From Anaerolineales bacterium (GTDB lineage Bacteria > Chloroflexota > Anaerolineae > 4572-78 > J111), in NCBI GenBank assembly GCA_015075185.1, contig JABTUW010000003.1, forward strand, positions 310,001 through 374,000: a DNA stretch of 64,000 nucleotides, written 5' to 3'. Made by a program: the position numbers and the translations under genes. Each line of letters starts with the position of its first letter. Positions within the stretch are counted from its first letter, which is position 1. The notes under the pieces are model-generated. The model was not told the origin of the DNA and ran no database searches. It saw only the letters and a list, made by a program, of their open reading frames with translations. Shown here in pieces: positions 8,151-16,744 of the stretch.

Positions 8151-9425
8151 TTACTGCATGGGTTCCTCGGCCAGGGTTACTTCGACCGACTGCTCTTGAC
8201 CCTGGCGCAGCAGGGTGATGGTGACAACATCGCCGACCTGGTACTGGGTTTCCAACGAAATTTCCAGGTTTTCCAGGCTGGTAACTGCCTGATCGTCTAC
8301 CCTGGTCAAAATGTCCCCACCCACGTAGAGGCGCTGGTTGCCCAAAATAATCTCCTGCCGCGCCCCACGCACTCCCTCCGTAGCGAGCGGACTCCCTTGA
8401 AACAATTCCACCAGCAGCAGCCCCTGCTCCACCGGCAAATCCAGAACCTTGGCCAGGGCGGGTGTAAGCCGGTAGGCGTAGCGAATGCCCAGCCAGGGAT
8501 GCCGGTAGCGCCCCAGGGTGAGCAGGTCAGGCAGCACCCGGCGAACCGTATCCACCGGGATGGCAAAGCCGACGCCGCTGCTGGTCCCGCTGGGGCTGAA
8601 AATGGCCGAATTGATACCGATGACCCGCCCGGCGCTGTCGAGCAGCGGGCCGCCCGAGTTGCCCCGGTTGATGGCGGCGTCGGTCTGGATAATGCCGCTG
8701 ATCTGCCGCCCATCCTGGCTCTCGATCGAGCGATTCAGGGCGCTGATAACCCCGGTAGTCAGGGTGCGGCCAAACTGGCCGAAGGGATTGCCGATAACAA
8801 TGGCCCGCTGCCCAATCTGCAAATTGGCCGATTGGCCCAACTCAACCGGCACGAGCAGTCCCGGCGGCGCATTTTCGACCCGGATGACGGCGATGTCGTT
8901 GCGCGGGTCAGCCCCGACAATTTGGGCGGGTAAGACGGTGTCATCGCTGAAATTGACTTCGATGCTCTGCGCCCCTTCGACAACGTGGTAGTTAGTCAAA
9001 ATGTGGCCGTCGTCATCGAGCACAAAGCCGGAGCCGGCGCCCTCGGCGGGAATCACCTCAAAAAAGAAACTCCGCTGCAAGACCCGGGTGGTGATATTGA
9101 CCACTGAGGGGGCTACCCGCTTGTAAACATCAATAACCCGCCGCTCGGCAAAATCCAGCCCGGCGGCGTCTATCAGGGGTAGATCGCTTGTTACGCTCTC
9201 GTCAGCACTTACGACGGATAGGGGAGTTGGAAGCGAGGTTGGCGTGGGAAGCAGGGTTGCTGTTGGCGCGGGAGTCGGTGGGGAGGACAGCGCCGTCAGA
9301 TCCTCCAGGTTGCAGCCGAGGCTGGCTAACATGAGCATTAACAAGAAGGTCAGGCTGGCGCGCCGAGTGGTAAAACAGGACAGCCGGATTATATGAAACA
9401 TACCATCTCGCTTACTCTTCACCAT
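8151..9425 (-). CDS. HtrA/DegP-like trypsin-type serine protease with PDZ domain, lipoprotein
   Basis: This is an exported protease of about 424 residues. A signal ends in lipobox LASLGC, followed by a Pro/Thr-rich linker, then the protease domain with His in ILTNYHVVEG, Asp in DPRNDIAVIRV and Ser in INRGNSGGPLL, a complete catalytic triad. A C-terminal PDZ-type domain follows with GDILTRVDDQAV. Enzymes of this family degrade or refold damaged envelope proteins. A TTG at 9446 extends the frame. ATG 9425 is preferred because of the AGGTAAGA upstream, and ATG 9401 is also possible. The gene runs in the same direction as the PPOX gene, starting about 50 bp after that gene's stop, and is convergent with the DUF3105 gene. 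Confidence 0.9.
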   Translation of the reverse strand: MVKSKRDGMFHIIRLSCFTTRRASLTFLLMLMLASLGCNLEDLTALSSPPTPAPTATLLPTPTSLPTPLSVVSADESVTSDLPLIDAAGLDFAERRVIDVYKRVAPSVVNITTRVLQRSFFFEVIPAEGAGSGFVLDDDGHILTNYHVVEGAQSIEVNFSDDTVLPAQIVGADPRNDIAVIRVENAPPGLLVPVELGQSANLQIGQRAIVIGNPFGQFGRTLTTGVISALNRSIESQDGRQISGIIQTDAAINRGNSGGPLLDSAGRVIGINSAIFSPSGTSSGVGFAIPVDTVRRVLPDLLTLGRYRHPWLGIRYAYRLTPALAKVLDLPVEQGLLLVELFQGSPLATEGVRGARQEIILGNQRLYVGGDILTRVDDQAVTSLENLEISLETQYQVGDVVTITLLRQGQEQSVEVTLAEEPMQ

Positions 9426-9474
9426 TCTTACCTGATTCAAGGTCAATACTTTGAACCATCTGGTAAAGCCGGCT

Positions 9475-9876
9475 TCACCCCTGGCTCATATCTATCGCGT
9501 TGACTTTGATCGGTGTCAGGGTGACCAGGATCCGCTGCTCACCGGGCCGGTCCATCATCCGCAGATCTACACCGTACTTGCGACCCAGTTTATCGGCGAA
9601 GGCGTAATCCTGATCAGAGCTTAGTTCGGCGCGCGCTCTGACCTCCAACGTGCGCAGCGGATTGGCCCGGTCGAGGATAAAGAGGGTGCATTCCGTGTGC
9701 CGGCGGAGGTTCTTGACTTTCTGGCGAGCGGTGTTCAACGATAACTTCAGCGTGCCATCTTCGTCGAAGAGGAACCAGAGCGCCGTCACCTGCGGATAGC
9801 CATCCCGTCCGATCGTTGCCAGGATGGCCACATCAGAGTCCAATAGATCACGGTGTGTTTCGGGAAATGCCGTCAT
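9475..9876 (-). CDS. PPOX-class pyridoxamine 5'-phosphate oxidase-like protein (possibly F420-dependent)
   Basis: The 133-residue protein is a small split-barrel flavin/F420-binding protein. The N-terminal segment AILATIGRDGYPQVTALWFLF is the family signature, followed by RQKVKNLRRHTECTLFI and a C-terminal strand. Such proteins bind FMN, F420 or biliverdin-type ligands. The subgroup annotated as PPOX-class F420-dependent has this length, but the cofactor is not proved here. ATG 9876 has AGGAGGAGA upstream. It lies upstream of the HtrA-like gene on the same strand, with about 50 bp between the coding regions. Confidence 0.82.
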   Translation of the reverse strand: MTAFPETHRDLLDSDVAILATIGRDGYPQVTALWFLFDEDGTLKLSLNTARQKVKNLRRHTECTLFILDRANPLRTLEVRARAELSSDQDYAFADKLGRKYGVDLRMMDRPGEQRILVTLTPIKVNAIDMSQG

Positions 9877-9989
9877 AATCTCCTCCTATCTTGTAAACTC
9901 TATGCTCCTTCCAGCTTATCATCTTTTTTTGAGGCTGTCCATATCCATCTGGGCGAATTTACCTGAAGCACCCCTCTTGTTTTACAAGT

Positions 9990-10018
9990 TTGACACCCTT
10001 TCTAACCTATCTTATACT
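9990..10018 (+). promoter_or_regulatory. Consensus sigma70 promoter
   Basis: A perfect TTGACA at 9990-9995 and TATACT at 10013-10018 are separated by exactly 17 bp, 24 bases ahead of the solute-binding protein gene at 10043. This is the best promoter match in the window. Confidence 0.85.
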
Positions 10019-10042
10019 CAATGGCATTAAGAGAGTAAAGAA

Positions 10043-11095
10043 ATGAAACCGCTTATCCTCAGCTTATATCTCACGCTGTTCCTGGCTGCTTGCAGCCAGC
10101 CGACCCCGCCGGCGCAGCCGCCAGACGTTCCGGCGGAAGGCGCACAGCCGCAGCCCACGCTGCTTTCTGATCAATTGGGCACAGCCGAAGACCTGGTCCC
10201 GGCTCCGGCGGAAATTGAGACGGCCAAAGCGGTGCTCGGCCAGCATGGCTTTATTGGGATTGTAACCTGCACCATGAACACTGAATACCATGCCACCGTG
10301 GCCAACTCGGCCAGGGCCAGGGCCGACGCGCTCGGCCTGAAAACTGCCCTCTTCGATTCAGATGTCCAGGCCGAACAACAGGCTGGCGCGATCAAGAACT
10401 TTGCGGCTAAAGGGGCTAAGGTGATAGTTTTATGCGCGCTCGACCCCCAGGTGGTGGAACCGGCGGTCAAAGAAGCGGAAGCAGCCGGGGTCTTATTTGT
10501 GCAGGTGTCCGGGGCGGACCTGCCGGTGAAGGGGATTTCCATCGGTGGGAAAGCCGACTCCAACGCCGACCTGGGCTGCGCGGCGGGCGAAATTGCCGGG
10601 GATTTGATTGCCAAGGAGAAAGCGGGCCGGGCGACCGTCGCCGTCCTGGATTATCCCGACCTGCCGGAAATCATCATCCGGGCCGATAACATCGAGACGT
10701 GCCTGCTGGCCAAAGCGCCCCAGGCCACGGTCGTGGGCCGTTTTCTGGGAGGCACCACGGAGAACGGCCTTAAATCTATGATTGCCGCTCTGGAACAGTA
10801 CCCCGCTATTGATGTGGTGGTCAGCATTAACGATGCCGGGGCCTATGGGGCGCTGACCGCCCTGCAAGCGGCCAACAAAGACCCCCAAACGACCATAATC
10901 GTGGGCATTGACGCCGAAGCCAGAGCCAAAGACCTGATCAAAGCGGGCACTTACTATCGCGGCACGGTGGATACTTCGCCGGCCAAAGCAGGCGAAATTG
11001 TGATCAATGCGGCGGTCAAACTGCTGGCCAGCGCCACCGTCCCCCAAACTATTCGCATCCCGGTCACAAAAATAACGCCGGAGAATTTGCCGTAA
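10043..11095 (+). CDS. Periplasmic binding protein type 1 lipoprotein (sugar/ribose-like)
   Basis: The 350-residue lipoprotein has a signal ending in LFLAAC and a Pro-rich linker. It then shows a type 1 periplasmic-binding fold like ribose-binding proteins or LacI C-termini, with alternating beta/alpha segments, an NTEYHATVANSARARADALG helix and the typical ligand-domain segments VVVSINDAGAYGALTAL and IIVGIDAEARA. No ABC permease or ATPase lies nearby. It converges on a histidine kinase gene with 10 bases between stops. It may deliver ligand signals to that kinase, or serve a transporter encoded elsewhere. Ligand unknown. It has its own consensus promoter. Confidence 0.85.
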   Translation: MKPLILSLYLTLFLAACSQPTPPAQPPDVPAEGAQPQPTLLSDQLGTAEDLVPAPAEIETAKAVLGQHGFIGIVTCTMNTEYHATVANSARARADALGLKTALFDSDVQAEQQAGAIKNFAAKGAKVIVLCALDPQVVEPAVKEAEAAGVLFVQVSGADLPVKGISIGGKADSNADLGCAAGEIAGDLIAKEKAGRATVAVLDYPDLPEIIIRADNIETCLLAKAPQATVVGRFLGGTTENGLKSMIAALEQYPAIDVVVSINDAGAYGALTALQAANKDPQTTIIVGIDAEARAKDLIKAGTYYRGTVDTSPAKAGEIVINAAVKLLASATVPQTIRIPVTKITPENLP

Positions 11096-11105
11096 CTGAG
11101 AAAAT

Positions 11106-13616
11106 TTACGGCTGGTACTCTACCGGCAGGCGGATGGTGAAAGTTGAGCCGCGGCCCGGCTCGCTGGCGACACTAACACTGCCGCCCATCAACTGGCAAA
11201 AGCGCTGGGTGATGGCCAGGCCGAGGCCGGTGCCGCCGTACTTGCGCGTGGTCGAGGCGTCGGCCTGGGTAAAGGCCTGAAAAAGCCTGGACATCTGTTC
11301 CGGCGTCATGCCGATCCCGGTATCGGAAACCTTGAAGATGACAGCAGGGGAGCGGGGGTGCAGGGGAGCGGGGGAGAAAGAATCTCCTCTGCCCCTCTGC
11401 CCCTCTGGTCCCCTGCTGTTTGTTATTTCCCTTTCAACCGTGAGGGTAATCACCCCGTTTTCCGTAAACTTGGCCGCGTTGCTCAGCAGGTTAAAGAGCG
11501 ACTGCCGCACCTTGGTCATGTCGGCATACATCAGGCCCAGATCGTCGGGGCAGTTGAGAACCAACTGATTGGCCTTTTTGCCGATCAACGGCTGGATGGT
11601 AATGACCACATCGTGGACCAGTTCGACGATGTCGAAGCTCTCCGGGTAGAGGGTCATCTTGCCGGCTTCGATCTTGGAAAGGTCGAGAATATCGTTAATC
11701 AAGCCCAGGAGTTGATTGCCGGCCGTTTGAATTTTTACCAGGTCAGGGATCAGGTCGGGCTGGTCCAGATGCTCAACTTCTTCTTGCAGCATCTCGCTGT
11801 AGCCAATGATGGCGTTGAGAGGAGTGCGCAGTTCGTGGCTCATATTGGCCAAAAATTGACTCTTGGCCCGGTTGGCTTCGACTGCCTGGTCACGAGCCAG
11901 GGCCAGTTGGGCCTCGGTTTGTTTGCGCACAGCTAATTCTTCCTGAACCGCTTTGAACAGCCGGGCATTCTCAATGGCTACGGCCACCCGGTTGGCCAGT
12001 GAGCGCAGCAAGTTGGCGTCGCTTTCATCCAGACCACCTGGCTGGTCCTGCTGGACCCCCAGTACGCCGATGACCCTTTCCTCAGGGCCAAGGGTAATGG
12101 GTACGTCAATTTCAGCGCAGCCCGGCAGATGTAAGCGATCAGGCTGTCCGGCTGCGGCCGGTGGATCAAGCTGGACAATTTCACTCCTGCGGGCAGCCTG
12201 GGCGATTGGCGAGGACGAGGGGAGGGCAATCCGCGCTAAGGGGGAGGGATATTTCGGGTCTGAGCGAACTGCCGCCGCTGTCAGAACCAAAACATCTTTA
12301 CTATGATCCTGCTCCCCCTCCTCCAGTAAATAAATATAAGCCGAATAATAATCAAAACGCGTCTTGATTTGGTTGACCACTTCCGCCAGCAAGCCTTCCA
12401 GATCGAGAATAGCATTGAGCCGCTCGCCCAGGCTGGCAATCACTTCCAGGCGCTCGGTGCGCTCCATAACCCGTTCTTCCAGGGAGCCGATCAAATCCCG
12501 TAACTCGGCGGTCATCCCGTTAAAAGCCTCGGCCAGTGTGGCAAATTCGTCCCGGCTGTTGACCGTCACCACCTGGTCCAGTTGGCCCTGTCCAATTTGT
12601 TGGGCCGCCGCGCTGAGCAGGCTGAGCGGTTGCAGAATGCGCCGGGCCAGAAACACTGCCGCCAGAACAGCCAGACTTAAGGCTAAAATGGTGGTAACGA
12701 TCAAGGCAGTGGTGCTCTGGCGGCTGATCATTTCAAGCTGGCTGCGAGCGCGGTCAACGCCGGCCTGGCTCTCGAGGCCAATTTGTTCCGACACCCCGTT
12801 GATATCCAGGGTCAGATCACGGAAAATAGTCGTGTTGGTTTCCACGGTCCGGTCAAGCGACACCAGCTTGTTGAACGTAACCAGATAAGTCTGCGCTCGC
12901 TCAATCAGGCCAGCTGCGGCCGGAGCTGGGGCCGGCCTGGGTGAGGCATGCCCTTCGGCCAGGGCCATGAATTTGTTGAGGGTAATTTGGACATTATCCA
13001 CGTACTGCTGACTGCCCGTATTGAGGTAATCGCGCTCGTGGCCTCGGACGTGGTAGATGAGGTCGGCCAGGCGGGTATCGGGAAGCTGGACGGCTGCCGC
13101 CTGCAACTGGTCAAGCTGGCTTTGCAGCACTTTCTCCAGGCCATTGGCCCGGCTGCGTTCTTCAATTTTAAGCACAGTAATGGAGAAGGTGGTTTCATAA
13201 TTTTGCAGCAGCGGGCGGAGGCGAGCCGTCTCGCCGGTCAGATGAACCCATTCAGGATCGTTAGCGACCCGCACCAGGGCATCAATCTCGTTGAGCCTGG
13301 CGCGGGCGCGGGCCAGGCTGGTCTGGTTAGCGGTCACATAGCGGGCAACGGCGCTGTCAAAGCCAATAGATCGCCAACTGGTCAAAAAACTGGCTTCGCT
13401 GGCTCGGGCCAGCAGGAATTCATTTTCAACCTGCAAACTCAGCTCACGCACCTGGCTGGCCTGTTCCAGCACCACCTGCGTTCCGCTTTGAACATTGCGC
13501 AGGCTCAAGTACCCGATAATGGCGCTGATGAGATTCAAGACCAGGATGAGGCCGAAGCCCAGGCTTAACAGCGTGCGAATAGAGATGATGGGGTGAGTGA
13601 GCATTCGAGCGGGCAT
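11106..13616 (-). CDS. Membrane sensor histidine kinase (HAMP-GAF-HisKA-HATPase)
   Basis: The protein is about 836 residues from ATG 13616, the first ATG after the upstream stop; an in-frame extension into the preceding gene has no coding support. TM1 is around residues 14-37, followed by a helical extracytoplasmic sensor of about 260 residues, TM2 near 300, then HAMP, a GAF domain (roughly 405-560), HisKA with the phospho-His in SHELRTPLNAIIGY (near 594) and a HATPase domain with FNLLSNAAKFTENG, DTGIGM and GGTGLGLAI. No receiver domain is attached and no cognate regulator is adjacent. About 26 residues encoded by a palindromic repeat interrupt the HATPase domain between VEREI and FKVSD. The gene begins 16 bases after the PotD-like gene. 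Confidence 0.9.
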   Translation of the reverse strand: MPARMLTHPIISIRTLLSLGFGLILVLNLISAIIGYLSLRNVQSGTQVVLEQASQVRELSLQVENEFLLARASEASFLTSWRSIGFDSAVARYVTANQTSLARARARLNEIDALVRVANDPEWVHLTGETARLRPLLQNYETTFSITVLKIEERSRANGLEKVLQSQLDQLQAAAVQLPDTRLADLIYHVRGHERDYLNTGSQQYVDNVQITLNKFMALAEGHASPRPAPAPAAAGLIERAQTYLVTFNKLVSLDRTVETNTTIFRDLTLDINGVSEQIGLESQAGVDRARSQLEMISRQSTTALIVTTILALSLAVLAAVFLARRILQPLSLLSAAAQQIGQGQLDQVVTVNSRDEFATLAEAFNGMTAELRDLIGSLEERVMERTERLEVIASLGERLNAILDLEGLLAEVVNQIKTRFDYYSAYIYLLEEGEQDHSKDVLVLTAAAVRSDPKYPSPLARIALPSSSPIAQAARRSEIVQLDPPAAAGQPDRLHLPGCAEIDVPITLGPEERVIGVLGVQQDQPGGLDESDANLLRSLANRVAVAIENARLFKAVQEELAVRKQTEAQLALARDQAVEANRAKSQFLANMSHELRTPLNAIIGYSEMLQEEVEHLDQPDLIPDLVKIQTAGNQLLGLINDILDLSKIEAGKMTLYPESFDIVELVHDVVITIQPLIGKKANQLVLNCPDDLGLMYADMTKVRQSLFNLLSNAAKFTENGVITLTVEREITNSRGPEGQRGRGDSFSPAPLHPRSPAVIFKVSDTGIGMTPEQMSRLFQAFTQADASTTRKYGGTGLGLAITQRFCQLMGGSVSVASEPGRGSTFTIRLPVEYQP
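11341..11419. repeat. Palindromic element inside the histidine kinase gene, in frame
   Basis: This 79-bp element has perfect 11-bp outer arms (ACAGCAGGGGA / TCCCCTGCTGT) and further internal complementarity of purine-rich and pyrimidine-rich words. It encodes about 26 Gly/Pro/Ser/Arg-rich residues in the ATPase domain of the kinase and keeps the reading frame. Confidence 0.75.
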
Positions 13617-13632
13617 AGGCCAAACCAGTTCA

Positions 13633-14742
13633 CTAATTCGAGCCAGGGGCGGCTTGAGAATTGCGGGAGACGACCGATTCGGCCCAGGCTTGTTCGTACA
13701 GATCAGCCGTTGCCGGATCAATATTGACCAGGGTAAAAAGGCGCTGGCGCAGCTTGTCGTCGGGATAAAGCGCCGGGTCGGCCCTGTCGGCGGAGTTGAG
13801 CAGGGGTAATGCCGCCTGATTAGGTGTGCTGGTGTGGGTGGCATGCGCCAGCGCCGCGCCGGTCTCCGGCTCCAGAAGGTAATTGATAAAGGTTTCGGCC
13901 AGGGCGGGGTGAGGCGCGTCGGCCAGCAGGCACATCACGTCAAGCCACAACAGAGAGCCTTCTTCTGGAATAACATAACGCAGGGTTGGATGGGTGTTCA
14001 TCAACGCCAATACGCTGGCAGTGCGGGTAAAAAGGAGATCAACCTGGCCGTCTGCCAGCAAATTTGGCCCCTGGGCTGGGGCATAGATGACGATGGGGCC
14101 GCCGTGATTTCGCCAAAGCTCGCTGGCTGCGCCGATTTCCAGGTCGTTGGTGGTATTCGGGCTGTAGCCCAGGTACAACAGGGTGGCCCCAAGCGCCAGG
14201 CGATGATCATCAGGCAGTCCCAGCCGCCGCAGCCGGTTGGTCTTAAAGAAATCCGCCCAGCCTTGAATATCTTTCCCCGTGCCCTCCCGGTTGTAGCTCA
14301 GGCTCCACATGCCCCATTGAAAAGGGACGCAGTACCGATTCCCCGGATCATACAGTGGGTTGAGAAAAGCCGGGTCAATATTTTTGAAATTAGGAATATT
14401 CCCTTTATTCAGCGGAGCAAATAACCCTTCGGCGCGCAGTGACCCCACTTGCCGGTCACTCAAGATGACCAAATCATAATCGGCCAGTCCGGCCTTCATA
14501 TCGGCCAGGCCGCTTTCAGCCTCGGCGGCAGTGGCATAGTTAATCTTGGCCCCAAAGCGGCTTTCAAAATTGGCCAGAGTCGCCGGGTCAATGGCTGGCT
14601 CCTGGCTGTAGATATTAAGTGTTTTGGCGGGTTGGACCGGTGCAGCCGTTGGTCCCGTGTTTATAGACAGGGCAGGCACATTGGTGCAGGCGGCGAGCCA
14701 GCCGAGGAGGAGGAGAAAGATTGTTGAACCGGTCCACTTCAT
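13633..14742 (-). CDS. PotD-like (spermidine/putrescine-type) solute-binding lipoprotein
   Basis: The protein is 369 residues from ATG 14742; a TTG far upstream gives a non-coding-looking extension. The signal ends in LGWLAAC. The mature part resembles polyamine-type binding proteins of ABC importers: LNIYSQEPAIDPATLANFE, then a VPFQWGMWSLSYN hinge segment, WADFF, and a C-terminal SLLWLDVMCLLADAPHPALAETFINYLL segment typical of PotD relatives. No permease or ATPase genes follow. The next gene, 16 bases away on the same strand, is a sensor kinase, so the protein probably senses its ligand for that kinase. Polyamine binding itself is inferred from family resemblance. Confidence 0.82.
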   Translation of the reverse strand: MKWTGSTIFLLLLGWLAACTNVPALSINTGPTAAPVQPAKTLNIYSQEPAIDPATLANFESRFGAKINYATAAEAESGLADMKAGLADYDLVILSDRQVGSLRAEGLFAPLNKGNIPNFKNIDPAFLNPLYDPGNRYCVPFQWGMWSLSYNREGTGKDIQGWADFFKTNRLRRLGLPDDHRLALGATLLYLGYSPNTTNDLEIGAASELWRNHGGPIVIYAPAQGPNLLADGQVDLLFTRTASVLALMNTHPTLRYVIPEEGSLLWLDVMCLLADAPHPALAETFINYLLEPETGAALAHATHTSTPNQAALPLLNSADRADPALYPDDKLRQRLFTLVNIDPATADLYEQAWAESVVSRNSQAAPGSN

Positions 14743-14822
14743 GGGTTGTCTTTCTGAAATAGAAGGGCAAGAATTCTGTATAGTAAGGAAAACCTTTAGC
14801 ATTATACCATAAATTAAAAGGA

Positions 14823-14856
14823 AAGACCCTAAAGATTTCAGAGCCTTTGGGGTCTT
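14823..14856 (-). terminator. Terminator downstream of the type III PKS operon
   Basis: The hairpin has 12-bp arms (AAGACCCTAAAG / CTTTGGGGTCTT, near perfect). The minus-strand transcript ends in a T-rich run after the FAD enzyme stop at 14865; the hairpin begins nine bases beyond that stop. Its sequence closely resembles the hairpin at 29291-29331. Confidence 0.7.
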
Positions 14857-14864
14857 GTCAGCAA

Positions 14865-16016
14865 TCAAGGTCGGGAGCGGGCGCTCCGGGTAGCCCGGAA
14901 CAGGGCCGTGACGAGGAAGGGCGCCAGGCGGCCAAAACCCATAAAGACATCGGCCAGCAGGGGCAGATTGAGCATGGTTTGCAGGCTGCGGCCCAATCGT
15001 ACCGGCCGGTCAAACTCCGCATGCCACCGGGTCTGGTAAGCGGCCCGCCAGCCAGCCAGGGAAAGCTTTCCCCGTAGAAAGTCATCGGCCAAAGGAGCGC
15101 AGAGTTCGGCGGAACGCAAGGCCATAGCCATGCCATCCCCGCACAGAGGTGGGATCATCACGGCCGTATCGCCCAGACAGGCCACACCCGCCCAGGGGGA
15201 AGCGGGCCGGTAGGTATCAACCGGCGCTACAGCCACCTCTGTTTCCGGCAAAGCCTGACCCCCCGCCAGCCGTCGCCCCAGGGCGGGATTCCATAAAGCG
15301 ATCGCTTCTTGCATGCTAGAAATAGTCCGGCCACCCCTGTCCAGGGCAGCCGGAGTAGCCAGCAGGCAAAGATTAACTCGCCCGCCCTCAATGGGATTGA
15401 CCCCCACATAACCGCCGGGGAAGAAAAAAAGCTCGACCTGCGCCGGCATCGCCACCTGCTGGTAGTGGCACTTGATCCCGACGTATCCTGCTTGCCGCTG
15501 GCCTGTTCTGGAGCGGGGGTCTGAATAAGGAGGGAGGCCCGGCAGGCTGTAGCGGCCACAAGCGGCAATAACGGCGCGGGCCTGAATGCTTTCCACCTTA
15601 TGGCCTGATCGGACTATGACCTCAAATCTCTGGCCGTCCTGACGGATAGCTGTGGCGGTTGCCTGGGTGCACAGGTCAACCCCGCGTTGTTGTGCGGCAG
15701 CCGCCAGCGCCGCATCGAGCGCAAACCGGCTGATGCCCCAGGCACAGCCCGGCAGAGCCGTCTGAACGGTGACGCCGGCCCTGGAGACCAATTTGGCCTG
15801 CGTAACCGGCGCTGGTTTAAGCGCGGCCACGGCCGCGTAAACCCCCATGCCTTGCAGACTGGCCTGCGCCTCCGGCGAAAGAAACTCGCCGCATACTTTA
15901 TGGTGGGGAAAACTTCGCCGTTCGAGGAGCAGCACGTCCCAGCCAAGTTCGCCTAACACGCCGGCCAGGGCGCTCCCAGCCGGTCCCGCCCCAACGATAA
16001 CCACATCACGCCTCAT
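14865..16016 (-). CDS. FAD-dependent oxidoreductase, geranylgeranyl reductase/hydroxylase-like
   Basis: The 383-residue flavoprotein has VIVGAGPAGSALAG at the N-terminus (ADP binding) and LGDTAVMIPPLCGDGMAMAL near residue 285, the FAD-ribityl motif of the aromatic hydroxylase/geranylgeranyl reductase family. KVCGEFLSPEA after the first strand is typical of that group. ATG 16016 overlaps the methyltransferase stop by four bases (ATGA), so the two genes are translationally coupled. In the Streptomyces srs operon a type III PKS, a methyltransferase and a flavoprotein hydroxylase work in sequence to make methylated phenolic lipids and quinones; this gene order is the same. It may hydroxylate the polyketide ring or reduce a prenyl chain. 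Confidence 0.85.
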   Translation of the reverse strand: MRRDVVIVGAGPAGSALAGVLGELGWDVLLLERRSFPHHKVCGEFLSPEAQASLQGMGVYAAVAALKPAPVTQAKLVSRAGVTVQTALPGCAWGISRFALDAALAAAAQQRGVDLCTQATATAIRQDGQRFEVIVRSGHKVESIQARAVIAACGRYSLPGLPPYSDPRSRTGQRQAGYVGIKCHYQQVAMPAQVELFFFPGGYVGVNPIEGGRVNLCLLATPAALDRGGRTISSMQEAIALWNPALGRRLAGGQALPETEVAVAPVDTYRPASPWAGVACLGDTAVMIPPLCGDGMAMALRSAELCAPLADDFLRGKLSLAGWRAAYQTRWHAEFDRPVRLGRSLQTMLNLPLLADVFMGFGRLAPFLVTALFRATRSARSRP

Positions 16017-16744
16017 GACGATGTTCTCTGAGAAATCTTGGGAATGATAACAAGGTAGCGGAAAAGGGGCCGCCAGTCGTAGGTCAGGCAGGCCAGTTCA
16101 GGCCGTTCCCGCAGCCGGTCGAAATCGGTGGGGTGGAAGCCGCGGCGAACCGACAGAGGAGCATCGTGCCGGATGAGACGATTGCCCGAAAAGAGGCGGG
16201 TCGCGGCCCAGATAAAGGCCCAGGCCAGCCAGTGACGGTGGAGATCGTTGATAACCACGCCCAGGCGGGCCGCTTGCAGCAAGAGCTGGAGAACGGCCGG
16301 CAATTGCGCCGCCGGAAAGTGATGGAGAAAGAGGGAAGCAGTCACAATGTCGGCCTGGTGGGGCGCGAGTTGAAAAATATCGCCCTGCCGTACCTGGATG
16401 CGCGGCTCGCCCCGGTAATAGGTTTGGGCCACGCGGCAGGTATCGGGATGGATATCCATGAGGGTCACTTGCAACTGGATGTTACGCCGGGTGGCCCAGC
16501 TTAGCAAGCGCCGGTTTACATCGCCTGAGCCAGCGCCTACGTCGAGGATGGAGAGGTGAGCGGGCTGGCCGGCCTCTCGCCACAAGCGATGAACACCTTC
16601 GAGGGTGGGCCAGGCCGCGCCCAGCAGCCGGTTGATGAGCCGCAGTTCCGCCAGCGTTTCGACCAGTTCAGCGCCGCCGATAGAACGGTCGTCCATCAAC
16701 TCCAACGCTTCTGAGCGATAGGTCAGATCAGGCAGTTTTCCCAC
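16013..16744 (-). CDS. Class I SAM-dependent methyltransferase of the type III PKS operon
   Basis: The 243-residue protein shows the SAM-binding motif I (LDVGAGSGDVNRRL), the acidic residue after strand 2 (LMDIHPDTC) and motif IV-like ADIVTASLFLHHF. Translation starts at GTG 16744, inside the last codons of the PKS gene (17-bp overlap), and ends in an ATGA overlap with the FAD enzyme. Position and family match SrsB-like O- or C-methyltransferases that act on alkylresorcinol products. The exact methyl acceptor is inferred. The first residues (LTYRSEALELMDD) are common to this subgroup. Confidence 0.87.
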   Translation of the reverse strand: MGKLPDLTYRSEALELMDDRSIGGAELVETLAELRLINRLLGAAWPTLEGVHRLWREAGQPAHLSILDVGAGSGDVNRRLLSWATRRNIQLQVTLMDIHPDTCRVAQTYYRGEPRIQVRQGDIFQLAPHQADIVTASLFLHHFPAAQLPAVLQLLLQAARLGVVINDLHRHWLAWAFIWAATRLFSGNRLIRHDAPLSVRRGFHPTDFDRLRERPELACLTYDWRPLFRYLVIIPKISQRTSS

